A stretch of DNA of 64,000 nt from Chlorobium sp. Its GTDB lineage: Bacteria > Bacteroidota > Chlorobiia > Chlorobiales > Chlorobiaceae. The translations under genes were made by a program, and so were the position numbers. Below are positions 55,795 to 62,031 of this stretch, one piece after another. The notes below the pieces were generated by a model. The model had not been told where the DNA came from. It saw nothing but the letters and a program-made list of their open reading frames with translations, and ran no database searches. How positions within the stretch are numbered: the first letter of the stretch is position 1; every line of letters starts with the position of its first letter. The DNA lies in contig JANQGE010000045.1 in NCBI GenBank assembly GCA_028277485.1, positions 1 to 64,000 on the forward strand, given 5' to 3'.

Positions 55795-55812
55795 GATAGA
55801 GGTGCCTTATAG
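55795..55812. repeat. Single end of the MITE-like repeat
   Basis: GATAGAGGTGCCTTATA matches the terminal block of the repeat; no body or second end is recognised within 200 bp. The surrounding 217-bp gap before the thioredoxin gene has no ORF. Confidence 0.4.
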
Positions 55813-55913
55813 TCCTCAGCAGATTGGATGCATATTGTGTCGGGAATGAATTTCCCGAAAAAAGCATTATACACTCAAACCTCAACCGTTTTGCCACGTA
55901 ACTCTATACCATT

Positions 55914-56225
55914 ATGGCTAAAAAATCATTTGACCAGCTTGTACGGGAAAGCGAAAAACCGGTTTTTGTGGATTTTTGGGCTGCCTGGTGTGCACCCTGC
56001 AATTCCGTTGCACCTTCTATTAAACGGCTCGCGGAAGAGTTTCATGGAAAGATGACCGTTGTTAAGATCAATGTTGACGAACAGCCGGAGGTAGCCGCTA
56101 AATATCAGGTGCAGGGTATCCCGGCCCTGATGCTTTTTGACAGAGGTATGATCAAGTGGCAGGCTACGGGAGTTTTGCCTTACGAGAACATCAGGGGCGA
56201 GGTGCGTAAGGCCCTGGGATGGTAG
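55914..56225 (+). CDS. Thioredoxin
   Basis: A 103-residue thioredoxin-fold protein with active site WAAWCAPCNSVAP (Cys near 27 and 30) and the cis-Pro motif GIPALMLF. It is a cytoplasmic dithiol reductant. It differs from the canonical WCGPC motif by Ala in place of Gly. It stands alone; a role in reducing Tpx is possible but not shown. Confidence 0.93.
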   Translation: MAKKSFDQLVRESEKPVFVDFWAAWCAPCNSVAPSIKRLAEEFHGKMTVVKINVDEQPEVAAKYQVQGIPALMLFDRGMIKWQATGVLPYENIRGEVRKALGW

Positions 56226-56302
56226 GGGGAAAGGTTTACAAAAACAGGTACGCTACAGGAGGGACACAGGAGTTGATGCGGAGGTGCTTCGGCAGAACTT
56301 GC

Positions 56303-56330
56303 GGGTACCTCAACTTGTTGCGCACCATGC
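56303..56330 (+). repeat. 5' fragment of the MITE-like repeat
   Basis: GGGTACCTCAACTTGTTGCG, continuing CACCATG, matches the first 27 bases of the short form (compare 16811). Nothing further of the element follows. Confidence 0.55.
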
Positions 56331-56348
56331 TTTGTCGGGCGGTCGGCC

Positions 56349-56831
56349 CTATGGGTTGGCTTGATTGCGTGCGAATTCTTTTTCAAGGTTTGCTATGTAT
56401 TGGTCGACGATGCTTTCAAACTCCATCCTGATCAATGGAGAGAGAAGAAAGTCCAGGAAACCCGGCAAACTAACGGTGACAATACCTTTGGATTGCAATG
56501 CAGCCTTACATCCTTCATGCATTGGCGTGACGTCCCATTTCCCCTCGACGATAGCGTTGCCGATTCCTTCAACAGGTGTCCAGGCAACTGTTTGCCGGTC
56601 TTTATCGAAAGTGTATTTGCAGGCATAGATCGATTGCTGAAGCGTATGTTCTCCAATGCCGATGCGTTCCATTTCCCAGCGCCAGGTATTGTTGCCGAGA
56701 TCGATCAGTTTCTCGACCTTTGGGAAAAAGGAGCCTGATCGGGCAACGTTGGAAAGAAGCTCGAAAACCTTTTCGAGAGAGGCCGCTGTTTTAAGTGTGC
56801 GGTTGATGTTGATGGTGACGGTAAAGGGCAT
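56349..56831 (-). CDS. SRPBCC (START-like) family protein
   Basis: A 160-residue single-domain protein of the polyketide cyclase/START-like superfamily, with a hydrophobic ligand pocket. FTVTININRTLKTAASLEKV opens the domain and DFLLSPLIRMEFESIVDQY forms the long C-terminal helix. Ligand unknown. The start at 56831 is chosen because the frame further upstream is repeat sequence from the element at 56850. Confidence 0.82.
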   Translation of the reverse strand: MPFTVTININRTLKTAASLEKVFELLSNVARSGSFFPKVEKLIDLGNNTWRWEMERIGIGEHTLQQSIYACKYTFDKDRQTVAWTPVEGIGNAIVEGKWDVTPMHEGCKAALQSKGIVTVSLPGFLDFLLSPLIRMEFESIVDQYIANLEKEFARNQANP

Positions 56832-56849
56832 AAGCTTTGGGATATAATG

Positions 56850-56990
56850 GACACCTCTATTAATTTGTTGCGCGACCCGAATACATCGTTGGTCGGTGCT
56901 CGAAATCCTCATGTACTCTGTGTACACTCCGGTTTCTGCGCTCCGTCCGCCTTGTCTTCAGGTCGCTCACGACAATTTAGTAGAGGTGTC
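56850..56990 (+). repeat. MITE-like repeat, long form (copy C)
   Basis: Ends GACACCTCTATTAATTTG and AATTTAGTAGAGGTGTC are inverted repeats; the same C-for-T change is present at both tips. The central TGTACTCTGTGTACA is a hairpin. It lies between the SRPBCC gene and ccoN. Confidence 0.88.
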
Positions 56991-57132
56991 ATAGTGAAGA
57001 GGCAGATCGCTTGACGGAAAATATGCAATTGTGCCCTGGATTTCCCAAGCCCTTACTATAAAATCAGTATATTTTCGGAGGTATATCGTGATCCAACCTG
57101 CTACCGTTTAACCTGATCTTGGGGAGAGAGGC

Positions 57133-58536
57133 ATGAAGGAAAACAGTTATGATTACCAGATTGTGCGCGGGTTTACTTTTTCTGCGCTGTTCTGGCTGAT
57201 TATCGGTTTGATTGTCGGGCTCTGGATAGCATTTCAAATGTTCAATCCGGCGCTCAATCTTACCCCATGGCTGAGTTTCGGACGCCTGCGAGTGGTTCAC
57301 ACCAACGGTCTAGGGCTGGGTTTCGGGCTTGCCGGGATTTTCGCCTGTTCTTACTACATGCTTCAGAAACTATCGCGGACTCCGCTTGTTTTTCCCCGCC
57401 TTGCCAAGGCACACCTCTATCTGTTTAACGTCATCATCGCCCTTGCCGCCCTCAGTCTTTTTGCCGGAATGAATACATCCAAAGAGTATGCCGAACTTGA
57501 GTGGCCTCTTGACATCGCCGTGGTTGTTATGTGGGTGATCTTTGCAATCAACGTTTTTGCGACCCTTGTCAAGCGTCAGGAAAAGCAGATGTACGTCTCT
57601 TTATGGTATATCATAGCCATGACGGTCACGATAGCCGTTTTATATATCGTCAACAACCTCGAAGTGCCGGTCAATCTGTTTAAATCCTATTCCGTTTATG
57701 CGGGGGTGAACGATGCCAACGTACAATGGTGGTATGGTCACAACATCGTTGGTTTTATCTTTACCGTGCCGATCCTGGCGATGTTTTACTACTTCCTGCC
57801 GGTGTCTACAGGGCTGCCTTTGTTCAGCCACCGGTTATCGATTATTTCGTTCTGGTCGCTTATCTTCGCTTATCTCTGGACAGGCGCGCATCACCTTATG
57901 CTGACTCCACTGCCTGAATGGATACAGACCGTCGGTATTGCGTTCAGCATTTTCCTTATCGCTCCTTCCTGGGGTTCCGTGATTAACGGTTATTATACGT
58001 TGCGCGGGAACTGGGAGCAGATGCGTTCCAACTACCTTGTGAAGTTCTTCATTCTCGGTATTACGTTTTACGGCTTGCAGACCATACAGGGGCCTACGCA
58101 AGGTCTGAGGACGCTGACCTCTTTTTTCCATTACACTGACTGGGTTATCGGTCATGTGCATATGGGAACCATGGGCTGGGTAACCATGACCATTTCGGCG
58201 GCTTTCTACTACATGATCCCGAAAATCACCGGAACCGGGCTGTACAGCATCAGGATCGCCAATGTTCATTTCTGGCTGATCCTCGTGGGGCAGCTTGTCT
58301 GGACGGTTACCATGTGGATCGGCGGTATACAGCAGGGTGCCATGTGGAAAGCCACCGATCCCGATGGTTCACTGACATACAATTTCCTCGATTCGATTGC
58401 GTCGCTCTATCCCTACTATAAAATCAGGTTTGCTGCGGGCATCGTGTACTTTGCAGGGATTATTCTGTTTGCATGGAACCTCGTTATGACGATAAGAAAG
58501 TCACAGGAAGTCAAAAACCAACCTCTGAACAGGTAA
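57133..58536 (+). CDS. ccoN: cbb3-type cytochrome c oxidase subunit I
   Basis: Catalytic subunit with heme b, heme b3 and CuB, reducing O2 at the inner membrane. The 467-residue product has about 12 helices with the heme and copper ligands in RVVHTNGLGLGF, WYGHNIVGFIF, WTGAHHLMLTPLPEW and WVIGHVHMGTMGW. GGGGAGAGAG precedes the ATG. First gene of ccoNOQP. Confidence 0.97.
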   Translation: MKENSYDYQIVRGFTFSALFWLIIGLIVGLWIAFQMFNPALNLTPWLSFGRLRVVHTNGLGLGFGLAGIFACSYYMLQKLSRTPLVFPRLAKAHLYLFNVIIALAALSLFAGMNTSKEYAELEWPLDIAVVVMWVIFAINVFATLVKRQEKQMYVSLWYIIAMTVTIAVLYIVNNLEVPVNLFKSYSVYAGVNDANVQWWYGHNIVGFIFTVPILAMFYYFLPVSTGLPLFSHRLSIISFWSLIFAYLWTGAHHLMLTPLPEWIQTVGIAFSIFLIAPSWGSVINGYYTLRGNWEQMRSNYLVKFFILGITFYGLQTIQGPTQGLRTLTSFFHYTDWVIGHVHMGTMGWVTMTISAAFYYMIPKITGTGLYSIRIANVHFWLILVGQLVWTVTMWIGGIQQGAMWKATDPDGSLTYNFLDSIASLYPYYKIRFAAGIVYFAGIILFAWNLVMTIRKSQEVKNQPLNR

Positions 58537-58550
58537 ATGGAGGCAGGCAT

Positions 58551-59222
58551 ATGGGTGTGTATTCAAAACCGGTTGTTTTTGCCATTCTTTCGGCGGTTGT
58601 CATTCTCATAGGCACGGTGGTCACGGTATTTATACCGATGCTGATGCCATCCACGCAGCCGGTGAGCGACTACGTCAAGCCTTATACGGTTGTTGAGCTG
58701 GAGGGCAGGGACATCTATATCCGTGAAGGATGTAACAATTGCCATACGCAGACCGTCCGGCCGTTGAGAACCGAGGTATTGCGATACGGAGAGTACTCGA
58801 AACCTGAGGAATTTGCATATGACAGGCCTTTTCTCTGGGGGTCGAGACGTACCGGTCCCGATCTGAACAGGGTGGGAGGGAAGTATCCCGATTCATGGCA
58901 CTACAAGCATATGAAGAGCCCGCAAAGCATGTTCGATAAATCAAATATGCCTCCTTATGGATGGATGGCCGAAAACAGGTTGGATACCCGCTATTCGAAG
59001 AAAAAAATCTCGATTCTCGGGTATGGATATACTGAAGAGGAAGTTGAAAGACAGATAGCCGGGTACAAAGCCAGAGTCACCAGCCCGTCATATGATTCAA
59101 AAGAGGCAAGGAATGAGGTAACGCCGGAAGAGCTTCGAAATGAGCTGACCGAGATGGATGCTGTCATAGCGTATTTGCAGAAGCTTGGCCGGGATGTAAA
59201 AAATATGGAGGCCGAAGAGTGA
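58551..59222 (+). CDS. ccoO: cbb3-type cytochrome c oxidase subunit II
   Basis: Membrane-anchored monoheme cytochrome c of 223 residues. An N-terminal helix (about 8-30) is followed by GCNNCHTQTVRPLRTEVLR, the heme c site, and WGSRRTGPDLNRVGGKYP. The start at 58551 is set by GGAGG six bases upstream; the frame is open to 58473 inside ccoN, but those residues are not family-like. Confidence 0.96.
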   Translation: MGVYSKPVVFAILSAVVILIGTVVTVFIPMLMPSTQPVSDYVKPYTVVELEGRDIYIREGCNNCHTQTVRPLRTEVLRYGEYSKPEEFAYDRPFLWGSRRTGPDLNRVGGKYPDSWHYKHMKSPQSMFDKSNMPPYGWMAENRLDTRYSKKKISILGYGYTEEEVERQIAGYKARVTSPSYDSKEARNEVTPEELRNELTEMDAVIAYLQKLGRDVKNMEAEE

Positions 59223-59368
59223 ATTTTGCAGTATGGGCATATATTCTTTTTACGTTTTCACTGGTTGTTGTTTTTGTGTTCATCATTTTCCATTACTATA
59301 ATCCACGGCGTAAGAAAGAAGTCGAGGCTCCGAAACACAGAATGCTGGATGATGATGAGGGCCGCTAA
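59219..59368 (+). CDS. ccoQ: cbb3-type cytochrome c oxidase subunit IV (CcoQ)
   Basis: A 49-residue protein: one transmembrane helix (AYILFTFSLVVVFVFIIF), then HYYNPRRKKEVE and a charged tail. Size, topology and position between ccoO and ccoP identify it as CcoQ, which stabilises the complex. It starts with GTG that overlaps the ccoO stop (GTGA). Confidence 0.85.
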   Translation: MNFAVWAYILFTFSLVVVFVFIIFHYYNPRRKKEVEAPKHRMLDDDEGR

Positions 59369-59388
59369 AATCAACACAGGAGGGTTCC

Positions 59389-59853
59389 ATGAACGATCAT
59401 GACAATCCGACGGAAAGCAATAATAAAGTGCCCAAGGGCATGGCTGCTTTTTTTGTTTTGTGCATTGTTTTTGTTGTCGGCTATGTTGTCCTCTACACCC
59501 CGGCAATTTCCGGATGGTCGTACTACAAGATTTTCGAGAAAGAAATGGCCGATGCACAAGCGGTTGCTTCAAGTGAGGGTGAGGGAGAGAAACAATCATA
59601 CAGCGGGGATGAGGCGGCAATAGCCGAAGGAGCTGAAATCTATGCTTCAAGCTGTGCTGTATGCCACAAAGCAGATGGAACAGGAGGGATAGGGAGCGAT
59701 CTTACTGCCGAGCTGAAGTTCGGGGCAACTCCCGAAGATATCTATGAGTCCGTAGCAGATGGAAGGGAAGGCGGCATGCCGCCCTTCAAGCAGCAGCTCA
59801 GCGAGACGAAGATTTTAAAGGTGATCGCCTTTATGGAAACGCTCCGAAAATAA
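59389..59853 (+). CDS. ccoP: cbb3-type cytochrome c oxidase subunit III, short monoheme form
   Basis: A 154-residue protein with an N-terminal transmembrane helix (about 18-40), the CcoP-like motif YKIFEKEMADA, and one cytochrome c domain with CAVCHKADGTGGIGSDLT (heme site near 91) and Met in GGMPPFK. Canonical CcoP has two hemes in about 290-310 residues; only one CxxCH is present here. A GGAGG precedes the ATG. The stop codon is followed after one base by the MITE-like repeat. Confidence 0.93.
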   Translation: MNDHDNPTESNNKVPKGMAAFFVLCIVFVVGYVVLYTPAISGWSYYKIFEKEMADAQAVASSEGEGEKQSYSGDEAAIAEGAEIYASSCAVCHKADGTGGIGSDLTAELKFGATPEDIYESVADGREGGMPPFKQQLSETKILKVIAFMETLRK

Positions 59854-59854
59854 A

Positions 59855-59996
59855 GGGCACCTCTATTTATTGTCATGAGCGGTTCAAGTGCAAGGCGAAC
59901 GGAGCGCAGAAACCGGAGTGTACACAGAGTACATGAGGATTTCGAGCACTGATCAACGATGCAATTGAAGCGCGGAATAAATAAATCGAGGTGCCC
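59855..59996 (-). repeat. MITE-like repeat, long form, complete with 4-bp target duplication (copy B)
   Basis: The 142-bp reference copy: GGGCACCTCTATTTATTG at one end and ATAAATAAATCGAGGTGCCC at the other, with TAAA on both flanks. The left TAAA overlaps the ccoP stop. The inside has the TGTACACAGAGTACA hairpin. It separates ccoP from ccoG. Confidence 0.92.
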
Positions 59997-60001
59997 TAAA
60001 G

Positions 60002-61114
60002 GTGGAGCATTTGTGGCGTAGATTTAGAAGAGCGGCGGGGCTCTTGCAAGCCTTGCTGATTACCGGCCTGCCTTTTTTTGTCATCAATGGACAAAGTGCC
60101 CTGCGGTTCGACATCCCTGGACTCAAGCTTTATTTTTTCGGCTCGGTCATCTGGATAAAAGAATTGTATCTGATTCTTTTCGCTGTCCTTTTTTTCCTTC
60201 TGCTCATCACTTCAATAACGGCTGTCTTCGGTCGTGTCTGGTGCGGCTGGCTCTGTCCGCAAACCGTATTGCTCGATCTTTCTGAGGGTATCGCAAAGCG
60301 CTTTGACGGGTTGTCCGGAAAATCTGTCGAGCGCATTGTTTTGATTCCTTTTTCAGCACTTGTTTCACTCACCATACTCTGGTACTTCGTGCCTCCGCTG
60401 CAAACCTTGCAGATGCTCTTTACATCCGGCACTGTTACCGGCTTTTTTCTGGTTCAGTGGGCGGTGATCTACGCTGAGCTGGCCTTCATGGGGCGGAAGT
60501 TCTGCACAACAGTTTGTCCCTATGCAATGATGCAGAACGCACTCTTTGACGAAGATACCCTGGTCATCGAGTACGACAAATCACGTGACGCCGAGTGCAT
60601 GAAGTGTCACGACTGCGTGAAGGTGTGTCCGGTGAACATCGATATAAAAGAGGGGCTGCAAACCGACTGTATAGCTTGCGCTGAATGTATAGATGCCTGT
60701 ACCGCGGTTACGGAACAAGGAAGCATGAAACCTTTTCCCGGCTATAAAGGAAAGCCTCTCCGCCCAAAGTCTTTCTGGCTGGGCGGAGCGACCTTGGCGG
60801 CTGGTGTGATTCTCGCTGTCATGGTTTACTTGAGGCCGGATGTGACGTTTTTAATCACGAGAGACCCTGAGCAGCTTCCGCAGGGGATCAACCGCTACTC
60901 CTGGTCTCTCTACAACAACACCGGTAAGCTGCAATCATTTGAACTTTCCGTTGATGGTGACTTTATTATCATTGGCGAAACAGCATTGTTGCTGGAGCCT
61001 TATTCGTTTAAAAAAGGAAAGGTGCTCGTGTGGTCGCAGGGCGGAGAGGATGTTGTGGTTTTCACTCTGGAGGGAGATGGACTGAAAATTGAAAAACGGG
61101 CCGGATTTCTTTAG
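60002..61114 (+). CDS. ccoG: cbb3 oxidase assembly protein CcoG (FixG/RdxA family)
   Basis: Polyferredoxin-like membrane protein implicated in copper delivery to the cbb3 oxidase. The 370-residue product has about five helices, a VWCGWLCPQT motif near 80, and two cluster sites, CMKCHDCVKVCP and CIACAECIDAC, near 200-230. It is shorter than the usual 460-480 residues at the C-terminal (Ig-like) end. The start is GTG at 60002; the only SD-like sequence upstream is GAGGTG of the repeat end (59989-59994). Confidence 0.92.
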   Translation: MEHLWRRFRRAAGLLQALLITGLPFFVINGQSALRFDIPGLKLYFFGSVIWIKELYLILFAVLFFLLLITSITAVFGRVWCGWLCPQTVLLDLSEGIAKRFDGLSGKSVERIVLIPFSALVSLTILWYFVPPLQTLQMLFTSGTVTGFFLVQWAVIYAELAFMGRKFCTTVCPYAMMQNALFDEDTLVIEYDKSRDAECMKCHDCVKVCPVNIDIKEGLQTDCIACAECIDACTAVTEQGSMKPFPGYKGKPLRPKSFWLGGATLAAGVILAVMVYLRPDVTFLITRDPEQLPQGINRYSWSLYNNTGKLQSFELSVDGDFIIIGETALLLEPYSFKKGKVLVWSQGGEDVVVFTLEGDGLKIEKRAGFL

Positions 61115-61130
61115 GATGTTGGAAAAGAAC

Positions 61131-61149
61131 CAATTAATAGAGGTGCCCT
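61131..61149 (-). repeat. Single end of the MITE-like repeat after ccoG
   Basis: CAATTAATAGAGGTGCCC is a complete terminal block with no body or second end nearby. It lies between ccoG and ccoH. Confidence 0.6.
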
Positions 61150-61180
61150 TTAGTGCTGTTTTAACATACTCGTTACGTTC

Positions 61181-61618
61181 ATGAAAATATTTCTCTACGG
61201 TCTGTACGCAGTGTTTCTGTTCGCCATGGGGACGGGATTTTATTTCGCGTTCAGGGGATTTGAAGGACTTGTCGAGGAGAACTATTATGAAAAGGCTTCT
61301 GGTTATTTTAGAACCAAGGCTATCGAGGATTCCCTCGGCTTGGAAATCATTCTTCCCGATTCGTTAAGAAAAGGAAACAATGCTGTTGAGGTTGCTGTTC
61401 TTGTGCAGGGCAAACCTCTTCGGCAGGCGCAGGTGAATTTCTTTACGGGAAATGTTTCAGAGCGCCGGTATGATGCGCAGCACGATATGGTCGAACGTTC
61501 TCCCGGAGTTTACGCGGCAGAAGTTCCTGTTCCTTTTTCCGGTACCTGGCTTATGAAGGTTGAGGTGGCAACCGAAACGATCAAAACGAACAGGAAGTGG
61601 TTTGCGAAAATAGAATGA
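61181..61618 (+). CDS. ccoH: FixH/CcoH family protein
   Basis: A 145-residue protein with one N-terminal transmembrane helix (about 4-24) and a periplasmic domain. EENYYEKASGYFRTKAIEDS and FSGTWLMKVEVA fit FixH/CcoH, needed for maturation or stability of the cbb3 oxidase. Its stop overlaps the next start. Confidence 0.85.
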   Translation: MKIFLYGLYAVFLFAMGTGFYFAFRGFEGLVEENYYEKASGYFRTKAIEDSLGLEIILPDSLRKGNNAVEVAVLVQGKPLRQAQVNFFTGNVSERRYDAQHDMVERSPGVYAAEVPVPFSGTWLMKVEVATETIKTNRKWFAKIE

Positions 61619-62031
61619 TCGGTTTATTTCTTTCGCTTTGTATGGTGTTTTTTATAAATGCGTGTTCTTCCGGATCGGAAATACAAGCCGATTGTGACCC
61701 TCATGCGGGTCCCTGCATGAAAACGTCCGGTCCTTACACGGTTACACTTGACATCAGTCCAAAACCGGTGCGGCACATGCAGGAGCTCTTGTTCGAGGCC
61801 TCGGTTTCCGGTGGTTCTCCCTTGTTTTCAGCCGATACGCTTCTGCTCGATCTTTCAATGCCCGGCATGGAGATGGGGAAAAACGAGGTTACCCTCCGCA
61901 AAGCTGCGGAAAACCTTTACCGCGGAACAGGTGTTATCGTAAAATGCCCGAGCGGCAGGACACTGTGGAGGGCGACCCTTTCGATTTCCGAAACCCTCAA
62001 GCCCTCGTTCACCTTTAATGTCAGAGAATGA
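61615..62031 (+). CDS. Small lipoprotein in the cco maturation cluster
   Basis: A 138-residue protein with a signal peptide and lipobox (FFINACSSG), then a beta-rich domain containing DLSMPGMEMGKNEVTL. That Met-rich MPGMEMG motif is also found in FixH-like and copper-related periplasmic domains, so a copper-handling role is possible. It overlaps ccoH by 4 bp and the ccoI start by 14 bp. Confidence 0.8.
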   Translation: MIGLFLSLCMVFFINACSSGSEIQADCDPHAGPCMKTSGPYTVTLDISPKPVRHMQELLFEASVSGGSPLFSADTLLLDLSMPGMEMGKNEVTLRKAAENLYRGTGVIVKCPSGRTLWRATLSISETLKPSFTFNVRE

